From: Coriobacteriia bacterium
GTDB lineage: Bacteria > Actinomycetota > Coriobacteriia > Anaerosomatales > JAHIQC01
Assembly (NCBI GenBank): GCA_030653635.1
Contig: JAURYZ010000030.1
Coordinates: forward strand, 1 to 14,825
Reading direction: 5' to 3'
DNA length: 14,825 nucleotides
Shown: one piece after another, positions 8,904 through 14,825 of the stretch
Layout: each line of letters opens with the position of its first letter
Position numbering within the stretch: position 1 is the first letter of the stretch
The notes under the pieces: model-generated
What the model saw: only the letters and a program-made list of their open reading frames with translations
Told to the model about the DNA's origin: nothing
Databases searched by the model: none
Made by a program: the position numbers and the translations under genes

Positions 8904-9712
8904 AACGCCTCCCCGATCGAGGATGCATCGCGAGCTCGTGCCGTGAGGGTAACGCCCTGTCGACGAAGCTCCTCGGCGAACCGCATTGCTGCGGGAAGGC
9001 GCAGGCCCAGCGCAGTCAAGTCCAGGGCGCCAAAGAGCAGTTCATCTGGCAGACCCTCATACACAAGCCGACCTTTGTGGAGCACTAGTACCCGATCCGC
9101 ACCTAGGGTGTCAGCCAGATGATGCGTGACGTGCAAAATACCGGTCCCTGAGTCGCGCAGCCGATCTATGATGCCAAGCACATCCGAACGACCCGCAGGG
9201 TCGAGCATGGAGGTCGGCTCATCTAGGACGAGGTACCCCGGCCTCATTGCCAAGGCTCCGGCAATCGCAAGGCGCTGCTTCTGTCCGCCCGACAGAAGGT
9301 GGGGCTCGCGTCGCTCAAGACCCGTGAGGCCGACCGCAGCGAGCGCCTCATCCACACGTGACCTGAGCTCATTGCGCTTGACGCCTAGGTTCTCCGGGCC
9401 GAACGCGACCTCTTCCTCAACCACGGTGCCGACTATCTGATTGTCCGGATTTTGAAACACGACGCCCACACGGCTACGGACCTCCCAGATGAGCTCATCA
9501 TCATCGGTCGGAATGCCGTCGACTCGCACGGTACCCGCACTCGGAACCAAGATGCCGTTGCTCAAACGCACGAGGGTTGACTTGCCCGAGCCATTGGCAC
9601 CAAGAAGTGCGACGATCTCGCCTTGGCCAATCGAGCACGTCATGTCCGTGAGCGCCGGCTGATCTGTGCCGTGTCCGGGGTAGTCGTATGAAACGCCGGA
9701 GAACTCGAGCAT
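8894..9712 (-). CDS. ecfA1: ECF transporter ATP-binding subunit EcfA1
   Basis: This is the first ATPase of the ECF energising module. The 272 residues carry Walker A GANGSGKST (38-46), Q-loop VFQNPDNQ (85-92), signature LSGGQKQR (140-147), Walker B YLVLDEPTSMLD and the H-loop at VTHH (195-198). The ATG at 9712 gives MLEFSGVSYDYP, the standard N-terminus. A GTG at 9721 would add three residues. Neither has a strong SD (GGGTG is the best nearby), so the start is uncertain by three codons. It lies 201 nt downstream of rplQ, beyond a terminator, so it likely starts a new unit with ecfA2, ecfT and truA. Confidence 0.93.
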   Translation of the reverse strand: MLEFSGVSYDYPGHGTDQPALTDMTCSIGQGEIVALLGANGSGKSTLVRLSNGILVPSAGTVRVDGIPTDDDELIWEVRSRVGVVFQNPDNQIVGTVVEEEVAFGPENLGVKRNELRSRVDEALAAVGLTGLERREPHLLSGGQKQRLAIAGALAMRPGYLVLDEPTSMLDPAGRSDVLGIIDRLRDSGTGILHVTHHLADTLGADRVLVLHKGRLVYEGLPDELLFGALDLTALGLRLPAAMRFAEELRRQGVTLTARARDASSIGEALWG

Positions 9713-9783
9713 CCGGTACACACACCCGCAATCCGTCGGAAGGCTTTTTCGCTCACTCGCCGAGAGTCAAAGTGGCACGCTCA

Positions 9784-9792
9784 AGTATGACA
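9784..9792 (-). promoter_or_regulatory. Tentative promoter for ecfA1-ecfA2-ecfT-truA
   Basis: The minus strand reads TGT-CATACT, a possible extended -10 about 72 nt before the ecfA1 ATG. I see no matching -35. A small inverted repeat (CTCCC and GGGAG around 9797-9814) lies just upstream. A promoter is expected here because rplQ ends in a terminator, but this assignment is weak. Confidence 0.3.
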
Positions 9793-9850
9793 CTCACTCC
9801 CACCATCGCGGGAGCGAAGACGAGGCATCATGCTAGGACCTGACGCCCGA

Positions 9851-9887
9851 TATGAAACACGAGGGCCCCGCTTGCGCGAGGCCCTCG
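9851..9887 (-). terminator. Intrinsic terminator of the alpha operon after rplQ
   Basis: On the minus strand a 12-bp stem, CGAGGGCCTCGC with GCGGGGCCCTCG (one U-G pair), is closed by a GCAA tetraloop (9887-9860) and followed by TGTTTCATA. It starts 26 nt after the rplQ stop. The tail is only moderately U-rich, but the stem is long and GC-rich. Confidence 0.8.
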
Positions 9888-9913
9888 ATGTCACAAATCG
9901 TTTGGCAACTCGT

Positions 9914-10267
9914 CTAGTCGACGAGCTCCATGATCACCATCGGCGCGGAGTCGCCCTTGCGGGGTCCAAGCTTCATGATCCGGGTGTAGCCACCGTTGCG
10001 ACCCTCGAAACGAGGCGCGAGATCAGTGAAGACCTTCTGCACCAGCTCTTTGTCTCCAAGGGCAGCCAAAGCGAGACGACGCGAGTGCACGTCACCCCTC
10101 TTGGACCAGGTGATAACCCTGTCGACAAGGGAGCGGACTTCCTTGGCGCGAGTCTCGGTGGTCTTGATGCGCTCATGTGTGAGCAGGGCAGTTGCGAGGC
10201 TCTTGAGTATCGCCTTCGTGTGGCTGGCGTCACTGCCGAGCTTGCGGCCCTTCTTGAGGTGTCTCAT
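9914..10267 (-). CDS. rplQ: 50S ribosomal protein L17
   Basis: L17 is a large-subunit protein near the tunnel exit. The 117 residues fit the compact bacterial form. The N-terminus [20 protein letters not shown], the [18 protein letters not shown] segment, and the end [25 protein letters not shown] are diagnostic. The ATG has GGAGAG 8 nt upstream, 16 nt after rpoA. It closes the alpha operon and is followed by an intrinsic terminator. Confidence 0.98.
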   Translation of the reverse strand: MRHLKKGRKLGSDASHTKAILKSLATALLTHERIKTTETRAKEVRSLVDRVITWSKRGDVHSRRLALAALGDKELVQKVFTDLAPRFEGRNGGYTRIMKLGPRKGDSAPMVIMELVD

Positions 10268-10283
10268 CGTCTGATCTCTCCTA

Positions 10284-11222
10284 CTAAGCTTTCAGGCCCA
10301 AGCCCATACCCTGCAGCTTGTCCTTGACCTCTTCGATCGACTTCGCGCCGAAGTTGCGGATGTTGAGCAGGTCACCCTCCGTGCACTCATTGAGCTGCCC
10401 TATGGTGTTAACACCCTGACGCTTCAGGCAGTTGTATGAACGCACAGACAGGTCGAGCTCTTCTATCGGGGTATCTAGGACGCTCTCGCTCTCGTCGACC
10501 GCAGCGGCGAAGATACCTTCGTCGGATAGCGGAGTCAGAGCGTGATCCGTGAACACCATCATGTGCTCGTCAATGATGTTGCCTGCGCGAGCGACGGCAT
10601 CGTTCGGATGAATCGCGCCGTTGGTCTCAACCTCAAGGATGAGCTTGTCGTAGTCGGTACGCTGGCCAACTCGGGTGTTCTCCACCACGTAGGCGCAGCG
10701 CACTACCGGACTGAACAGCGAGTCAACCGTGATGACACCAATCGGGTCCTCGGTGCGCTTGTTGCGATCCGCTGACACGTAGCCACGGCCAACGCCCACG
10801 CGGATGCTCATCTCGAGCTTCGCACCCTTGTTAAGTGTGGCAACAACCTCGTCCGGGTTAACGAGTTCGAACTCAGCCGGAACCTTCAAATCCGCGCCGG
10901 TCACCGTTGCCGGGCCGGTGGCCGACAGCGTGGCGACAGCGTCGCCTGCACCGATGCCGGTCTCACGAAACACAAGATTCTTGACGTTGAGCACGATGTC
11001 GGTAACGTCCTCGCGAACGCCATCAATCGGGGTGAATTCGTGCTGGACGCCTTCTACGCGGATCGAGGTCGCAGCAGCACCCTGAAGCGAGGAGAGGAGC
11101 ACGCGTCGCATGCAGTTGCCCAGCGTATAGCCGAACCCACGCTCCAACGGCTCTACAACGTATCGAGCGACGGTGTCGTCGATCTGCTCCACGGTAACCT
11201 GCGGTCTCATGAACTCTGTCAC
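10284..11222 (-). CDS. rpoA: DNA-directed RNA polymerase subunit alpha
   Basis: Alpha dimerises to nucleate RNA polymerase assembly, and its C-terminal domain contacts UP elements and activators. At 312 residues it is full length. The N-terminal domain carries [23 protein letters not shown] near 23-45. After a linker near 235-245 the C-terminal domain has the helix [13 protein letters not shown] and the [15 protein letters not shown] helix, ending GLGLKA. The GTG start at 11222 is preferred because AAGGAGG lies 8 nt upstream. The ATG at 11210 would leave a 20-nt gap. It sits between rpsD and rplQ, as in the classic alpha operon. Confidence 0.98.
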   Translation of the reverse strand: MTEFMRPQVTVEQIDDTVARYVVEPLERGFGYTLGNCMRRVLLSSLQGAAATSIRVEGVQHEFTPIDGVREDVTDIVLNVKNLVFRETGIGAGDAVATLSATGPATVTGADLKVPAEFELVNPDEVVATLNKGAKLEMSIRVGVGRGYVSADRNKRTEDPIGVITVDSLFSPVVRCAYVVENTRVGQRTDYDKLILEVETNGAIHPNDAVARAGNIIDEHMMVFTDHALTPLSDEGIFAAAVDESESVLDTPIEELDLSVRSYNCLKRQGVNTIGQLNECTEGDLLNIRNFGAKSIEEVKDKLQGMGLGLKA

Positions 11223-11253
11223 TTCTTAAGCCTCCTTGGCTTGTCCGTGCGTC

Positions 11254-11880
11254 CTACTTGGAGTAAAGCTCGACGATCAGCTGCTCGCGAACAGGAGCAT
11301 CGATCTGGTCACGCTCGGGCAAGGACAGCACTTTGCCGGACAGCTTCTCGATGTCTACCTCGAGCCAACCGGGAACCTCGACCTTCTCCGAAGAGATGAG
11401 CGACGTCTTGATCACGAGCAAGTCCTTGGACTTGTCGGCGACCGAGATGGTGTCACCCGGACGAACGCGGTACGACGGTATATTGACCCTGCTGCCATTC
11501 ACGTGGATATGGTTGTGACGCACGACCTGGCGAGCCTCGTCACGTGACTTAGCGAATCCGAGTCGATATACGACGTTGTCCAAGCGGCTCTCGAGCAGGC
11601 GAAGAAGGTTCTCGCCGGTGATGCCCGCCTGATTGTTGGCAACGTCGTAGTAGCCACGGAACTGCTTTTCTAGCAGTCCGTACATTCTCTTGGCCTTCTG
11701 CTTCTCGCGAAGCTGTACCCGGTACTCCGAGTCACGCGGGCGCTTCTTGCCAGCCTGACCAGGCGGATAAGGGCGGCGTTCTATGCCACATTTGTCGCCA
11801 TAGCAACGATCGCCCTTGAGGAACAGTTTCACACCTTCGCGGCGGCACAGTCGGCAGTCCGCCCCGGTATAACGTGCCAT
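11254..11880 (-). CDS. rpsD: 30S ribosomal protein S4 (zinc-binding type)
   Basis: S4 is a primary 16S rRNA binder that starts 30S body assembly. The 208 residues carry four cysteines in the N-terminal region (Cys9, Cys12, Cys26, Cys31), the zinc-finger variant. The S4 RNA-binding domain follows ([21 protein letters not shown], then [22 protein letters not shown]), ending [13 protein letters not shown]. The ATG at 11880 has AGGAGG 9 nt upstream and gives [13 protein letters not shown] reading from 11955 would overlap rpsK and lacks family support. S4 is a known autogenous repressor in other bacteria; nothing here proves that. Confidence 0.98.
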   Translation of the reverse strand: MARYTGADCRLCRREGVKLFLKGDRCYGDKCGIERRPYPPGQAGKKRPRDSEYRVQLREKQKAKRMYGLLEKQFRGYYDVANNQAGITGENLLRLLESRLDNVVYRLGFAKSRDEARQVVRHNHIHVNGSRVNIPSYRVRPGDTISVADKSKDLLVIKTSLISSEKVEVPGWLEVDIEKLSGKVLSLPERDQIDAPVREQLIVELYSK

Positions 11881-11900
11881 CGTTGGGATCCTCCTGAATG

Positions 11901-12302
11901 CTAAACGCGGCGGCGCTTGCGCGGCCGGCAGCCATTGTGCGGAACGGGCGTGCAATCCTGGATGCTTGCAATCTCCAGGCCGGCAGCCTGCAATGAACGA
12001 ATCGCGGTCTCACGGCCAGAGCCGGGACCCTTCACGAACACTGAGACCTTGCGCATGCCGTGCTCCATCGCAGCCTTGGCGCACGCCTCGGCAGCCATCT
12101 GAGCGGCGAACGGGGTGGACTTACGTGAGCCCTTGAACCCGACAGTGCCGGCAGAACGCCACGCAATCACGTTACCCGTGGGGTCTGTGACGGTGACGAT
12201 GGTGTTGTTGAACGTTGACTTGATATGAGCCTGACCCACCGCGATGTTCTTGCGTTCACTGCGGCGTACGCGGGTCTTTACGGTCTTCTTCTTGGCAGCC
12301 AT
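11901..12302 (-). CDS. rpsK: 30S ribosomal protein S11
   Basis: S11 lines the mRNA path on the 30S platform. The 133 residues include [20 protein letters not shown], the [19 protein letters not shown] block, [16 protein letters not shown] and the basic end [12 protein letters not shown]. The ATG lies 3 nt after the rpsM stop with only a weak TAAGG next to it, so it probably depends on coupling to rpsM. Its N-terminus MAAKKK is lysine-rich, as in actinobacterial homologues. Confidence 0.98.
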   Translation of the reverse strand: MAAKKKTVKTRVRRSERKNIAVGQAHIKSTFNNTIVTVTDPTGNVIAWRSAGTVGFKGSRKSTPFAAQMAAEACAKAAMEHGMRKVSVFVKGPGSGRETAIRSLQAAGLEIASIQDCTPVPHNGCRPRKRRRV

Positions 12303-12305
12303 ACC

Positions 12306-12680
12306 TTACTTGCCCTTCTTCTTAGCGCCGATCTGACGCCTCGGACCCTTACGGGTACGCGCGTTGGTGTGCGTACGCTGTCCGCGAACCGGTAGGCCGC
12401 GGCGGTGACGCAAGCCGCGGTAGCAGCCGATCTCCATAAGGCGCTTGATGTTTTGGCTGACCTCGCGACGCAGATCACCCTCGACTCGCAGGTTGCGGTC
12501 GATGAACTCACGAAGACGAACGACCTCTTCCTCGGTGAGGTTGCGGACGCGCGTATCCGGATCGATCCCAGTCTCGCGAAGGATCGTCTGGCTGGTCGTA
12601 AGACCAATGCCGTAGATGTAGGTGAGGCCAATCTCAACGCGCTTCTCGCGCGGGAGGTCGACACCTGTAATACGGGCCAC
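12306..12680 (-). CDS. rpsM: 30S ribosomal protein S13
   Basis: S13 sits in the 30S head, contacts the P-site tRNA and forms intersubunit bridges. The 124 residues match: [20 protein letters not shown], a helix-two-turn-helix region, and [20 protein letters not shown] followed by [10 protein letters not shown] and a lysine-rich end. The start is GTG at 12680, supported by AGGAGG with about 8 nt spacing. It follows rpmJ by 12 nt in the operon. Confidence 0.98.
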   Translation of the reverse strand: MARITGVDLPREKRVEIGLTYIYGIGLTTSQTILRETGIDPDTRVRNLTEEEVVRLREFIDRNLRVEGDLRREVSQNIKRLMEIGCYRGLRHRRGLPVRGQRTHTNARTRKGPRRQIGAKKKGK

Positions 12681-12692
12681 TCGTGCTCCCTC

Positions 12693-12806
12693 CTAGCCCT
12701 GGCGCTGTTTATGGCGCGGGTTCTCGCAAATCACGAGGACTCGACCGTGGCGCCGGATGATCTTGCACTTGTCACACATCTTCTTGACCGAAGGTCTGAC
12801 CTTCAT
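12693..12806 (-). CDS. rpmJ: 50S ribosomal protein L36 (zinc-ribbon type)
   Basis: L36 is the smallest large-subunit protein. The 37 residues begin [15 protein letters not shown] and end HKQRQG. Cys11, Cys14, Cys27 and His32 make the zinc ribbon, so this is the zinc-containing paralogue. The ATG at 12806 has GGGAG 4 nt upstream. An in-frame start at 12905 would add 33 residues unlike L36 and is rejected. A hairpin lies between infA and this gene. Confidence 0.97.
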   Translation of the reverse strand: MKVRPSVKKMCDKCKIIRRHGRVLVICENPRHKQRQG

Positions 12807-12882
12807 CGTTCTCCCTTTCGGCGTTCTTGCATCTATCTGCACGCCCAGCCGCAGGCGCGAAGTTTCTGATGGCATCGGGGCA

Positions 12883-12903
12883 AACACGCCTCCGGGCGTG
12901 TCC
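12883..12903 (-). terminator. Hairpin between infA and rpmJ (possible partial terminator)
   Basis: ACACGCC and GGCGTGT form a perfect 7-bp stem with a CGGA loop on the minus strand, followed by TTTGCCCC, 23 nt after the infA stop. The U-tract is short, so it may reduce rather than stop transcription into rpmJ, or protect the 3' end of infA mRNA. Its 21-nt sequence matches the hairpin before rplM at 19 positions. Confidence 0.45.
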
Positions 12904-12925
12904 AATACCCCTCTTACAATACGAC

Positions 12926-13147
12926 TTACTTGTAACGATAAGTGATACGGCCTCGCGTCAGGTCGTATGGCGAAAGCTCCACGACTACCCGGTCCCCGGG
13001 GAGGATGCGTATATAGTGCATACGCATCTTTCCTGAGATGTGGGCAAGAACCTTGTGGCCATTGTCGAGCTCAACGCGAAACATCGCGTTAGGAAGAGGC
13101 TCGGAGACCACGCCTTCCATCTCTATGGAGTCTTCTTTCTTCGCCAC
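12926..13147 (-). CDS. infA: Translation initiation factor IF-1
   Basis: IF-1 occupies the 30S A site during initiation. The 73 residues form the single S1/OB-fold domain, with [39 protein letters not shown] and the end [12 protein letters not shown]. The start is GTG at 13147 with AGG 6 nt upstream. It has its own strong promoter 44 nt before the start codon and heads the transcript that continues through rpmJ to rplQ. It follows map after 110 nt. Confidence 0.98.
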   Translation of the reverse strand: MAKKEDSIEMEGVVSEPLPNAMFRVELDNGHKVLAHISGKMRMHYIRILPGDRVVVELSPYDLTRGRITYRYK

Positions 13148-13190
13148 TTACTACCTGTCTCCGTCTCGGGGCTTCAAGCCGCAAATGAGT

Positions 13191-13219
13191 AGTATACGTA
13201 TTGCACCCACTCCCGTAAA
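13191..13219 (-). promoter_or_regulatory. Sigma-70-type promoter of the infA-rplQ operon
   Basis: The minus strand has TTTACG (13219-13214), a 17-nt spacer and TATACT (13196-13191), matching consensus at 4 and 5 of 6 positions. Transcription would start near 13184, giving a leader of about 37 nt. The leader contains GGCTTGAAGCC, a perfect inverted repeat, as part of a 13-mer also found in the rplM leader. Confidence 0.8.
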
Positions 13220-13257
13220 GCGGCATGTTCGCGAGTATTCCCCGGCTCCTCGGCTGA

Positions 13258-14007
13258 TTACTCCTGCGTGAGGACAATCGGCCCGCTAGATCCGATTGCC
13301 ACGGTGTGTTCGAAGTGCGCCGAGTAGGCACCGTCTACGGTCACCACGGTCCAGCCGTCATCAAGTGACCTGACGGCAGCTGATCCGGCATTGATCATGG
13401 GCTCGATAGCGAGAACCATCCCCTCTTGCAGGGTCGGACCTTTGCCCGCCGGACCAAAATTGGGTATCTGAGGCTCTTCGTGCATAGAACGTCCGATACC
13501 GTGTCCAACGTACTCACGCACAACGGAAAAGCCGGCGGCTTCGGCCACCATTTGTACAGCATTGGAAATGTCATAGAGCCGCATACCCGGCCGAGCCTTG
13601 GCAATCCCTGCTTCAAGCGAGCGGCGAGTCACATCAAGAAGTCGAGTCGCCTCATCGCTAATCGAGCCGACTGGAAATGTCATCGCCGAATCGCCGAAAT
13701 ACCCATCGACCACAGCACCTACATCCACGGAGAGAATGTCCCCGTCCGAGAGCACGCGCTTCACAGACGGGATGCCATGCACCACCTCACCATTAAGGGA
13801 TGCGCAGATGGTGGCCGGAAAGCCATGGTAGCCCTTGAACGCAGGGACGGCGCCGCAGGACCTGATAGCCTCCTCGGCAATCTCATCGAGTTGCTGGGTG
13901 CTGATCCCGACGCGGACCGCTTCCCCAACAAGACGAAGAGCCCGAGCGGTGATCCGCCCGGCCTCTTTCATCACTTCAATTTCAGCTGAGGACTTCTTGA
14001 TTATCAC
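13258..14007 (-). CDS. map: Methionine aminopeptidase, type I
   Basis: MAP removes the initiator methionine from nascent proteins. The 249 residues form the compact type I enzyme without the N-terminal zinc-finger or SH3 extension seen in some actinobacterial paralogues. All metal and catalytic residues are visible: His77 (NGEVVHGIP), Asp95, Asp106 (FGDSAMTF), His169 (VGHGIG), Glu202 (IEPM) and Glu233 (FEHT). The start is GTG at 14007, 5 nt after the adk stop; the local SD is weak (AGGG in the end of adk), which suggests coupling to adk. Confidence 0.98.
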   Translation of the reverse strand: MIIKKSSAEIEVMKEAGRITARALRLVGEAVRVGISTQQLDEIAEEAIRSCGAVPAFKGYHGFPATICASLNGEVVHGIPSVKRVLSDGDILSVDVGAVVDGYFGDSAMTFPVGSISDEATRLLDVTRRSLEAGIAKARPGMRLYDISNAVQMVAEAAGFSVVREYVGHGIGRSMHEEPQIPNFGPAGKGPTLQEGMVLAIEPMINAGSAAVRSLDDGWTVVTVDGAYSAHFEHTVAIGSSGPIVLTQE

Positions 14008-14012
14008 GAATG

Positions 14013-14657
14013 CTAGCCCTGAAGTATGGTCTCTATATCAGCAAACACCGCATCGACTGAACGGTTTCCATCGATGGAGTGAAGCAGCCCCATCTCCGAG
14101 TAGAACGGCACGAGCTGCGAGGTGATGGCGTCGTAGTCGTTGAGGCGTTTGGTTGCCGCCTCCACAGTGTCATCGTCTCGCTGGTAGACCTCACCACCAC
14201 AGGAGTCACACACGCCTTCGGACTTGGGCATCAGTCCCATGACGTTGTAGATGCTTCCACACGCCCTGCACTGTCGACGAGCCGTGAGTCGCTGCATGAG
14301 GATGTCTCGAGGGACCTCCATGGCCACAACCGCATCGAGCGCCTTGTCCATTGATAAAAGAGCGCTGTCAAGGGCCTCGGCCTGTGGAAGGGTCCGCGGG
14401 AAACCATCAAGCATGAATCCAGCCTCGCAGTCAGGCTGCGCAAGGCGATCCTTGACCATCGCGATGACGACTTCGTCGGGAACGAGTTGACCCGCATCCA
14501 TGTAGCGCTTTGCCTCAAGGCCAAGCGGAGTACCTTCAGTCACATTTTTGCGAAAGATGTCACCGGTGGAGATGTGGGTAAGGGCGTAGTCCGCCACGAT
14601 CTTGGCGGCCTGAGTTCCCTTGCCCGCGCCTGCGGCGCCCAACAGCACGATGTTCAT
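14013..14657 (-). CDS. adk: Adenylate kinase (zinc-lid type)
   Basis: Adk interconverts AMP plus ATP with two ADP. The 214 residues fit the long-lid form. The P-loop GAAGAGKGT is at 8-16, the AMP-binding region has STGDIFR near 30-36 and FMLDGFPRT at 81-89, and the lid at about 125-165 carries Cys130, Cys133, Cys150 and Cys153, a structural zinc site. The ATG at 14657 gives MNIVLLGAAGAGKGT, with GAGAGG about 6 nt upstream. An in-frame start at 14702 would overlap secY and add 15 unmatched residues. It follows secY by 25 nt, the standard spc-operon order. Confidence 0.98.
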   Translation of the reverse strand: MNIVLLGAAGAGKGTQAAKIVADYALTHISTGDIFRKNVTEGTPLGLEAKRYMDAGQLVPDEVVIAMVKDRLAQPDCEAGFMLDGFPRTLPQAEALDSALLSMDKALDAVVAMEVPRDILMQRLTARRQCRACGSIYNVMGLMPKSEGVCDSCGGEVYQRDDDTVEAATKRLNDYDAITSQLVPFYSEMGLLHSIDGNRSVDAVFADIETILQG

Positions 14658-14682
14658 CGGGGCCCTCTCTCTTTCCGATGTC

Positions 14683-14825
14683 CTACTTAAAGAAGCCGTC
14701 ATAGTGACGCATCTTGAGCTGGCTCTCGATCTGGGTCATCGTCTCAAGCGCTACGCTCACGAGGATGAGGATCGAAGTACCGCCGAACTGCTCGAGAATC
14801 GTCACATCAGTAAGACGAAAAATTA
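14683..14825 (-). CDS. secY: Protein translocase subunit SecY (partial, C-terminal 46 residues)
   Basis: Only the 3' end is in the window, entering at the right edge. The readable residues include [19 protein letters not shown], the last transmembrane helix of SecY, then [17 protein letters not shown] and a TAG stop. This C-terminus and the secY-adk-map order make the identification safe. SecY is the pore of the Sec preprotein translocon in the inner membrane. Confidence 0.95.
   Translation of the reverse strand, partial: IFRLTDVTILEQFGGTSILILVSVALETMTQIESQLKMRHYDGFFK

Noticed and set aside
9713..9850. Possible riboswitch upstream of the ECF genes
   Set aside because: ECF operons sometimes have vitamin riboswitches, but I found no conserved cobalamin, TPP, FMN or biotin-operator core here, only a 5-bp hairpin.
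11254..11955. Longer rpsD starting inside rpsK
   Set aside because: The ATG at 11880 has AGGAGG at good spacing and gives the standard S4 N-terminus.
12693..12905. Longer rpmJ with 33 extra N-terminal residues
   Set aside because: L36 is about 37 residues, and the ATG at 12806 has its own SD; the extension covers the infA-rpmJ hairpin.

Overview
The window is a GC-rich, gene-dense bacterial chromosome segment with every supported gene on the minus strand, so transcription runs from position 14825 towards 1. The order secY-adk-map-infA-rpmJ-rpsM-rpsK-rpsD-rpoA-rplQ-(ECF transporter)-truA-rplM-rpsI-glmM-glmS-acpS-nnr is the conserved Actinomycetota arrangement. The GlmM active-site loop reads SASHNA instead of the common SASHNP, which I recall as frequent in that phylum. 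The ECF module between rplQ and truA recalls Bacillota and deep-branching Actinomycetota. I infer a Coriobacteriia-like or other early-branching actinomycetote; this was not tested by any search. Many starts are GTG (map, infA, rpsM, rpoA, ecfA2, rplM, acpS) and one is TTG (nnr), each judged from Shine-Dalgarno placement or family N-termini.

Right part (14825-9914): the end of the spc operon (secY 3' end, adk, map) is followed by a strong sigma-70-type promoter (TTTACG-17-TATACT). It drives infA-rpmJ-rpsM-rpsK-rpsD-rpoA-rplQ, the alpha-operon set of translation factor, ribosomal proteins and RNA polymerase alpha. A long hairpin with a GCAA loop ends this unit after rplQ.

Middle (9850-5381): two ABC ATPases and an EcfT membrane subunit form a vitamin/metal ECF energising module, followed by truA. 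A terminator-like hairpin abuts a very good promoter (TTGACG-17-TATAGT) for rplM-rpsI, which ends in a hairpin before glmM.

Left part (5357-1): glmM, then a 387-bp gap, then glmS, acpS and nnr (cut by the window edge). The gap is the only stretch over 300 bp without a gene. Read on the minus strand it contains a recognisable glmS self-cleaving ribozyme (about 3920-3780), the glucosamine-6-phosphate sensor, preceded by a candidate extended -10 promoter and followed by a further ~145-nt leader. GlmS makes GlcN6P, GlmM converts it to GlcN1P, and the ribozyme between the two genes would shut down glmS, and possibly acpS and nnr, when GlcN6P is abundant.

Most of the window is ordinary core genome. 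The observations worth following are the glmS ribozyme in an apparently actinobacterial setting, a 13-nt motif shared by the starts of the infA and rplM transcripts, a nearly identical hairpin in two intergenic gaps, and a ~50-residue C-terminal extension on AcpS. I saw no mobile elements, CRISPR arrays, tRNA or rRNA genes.
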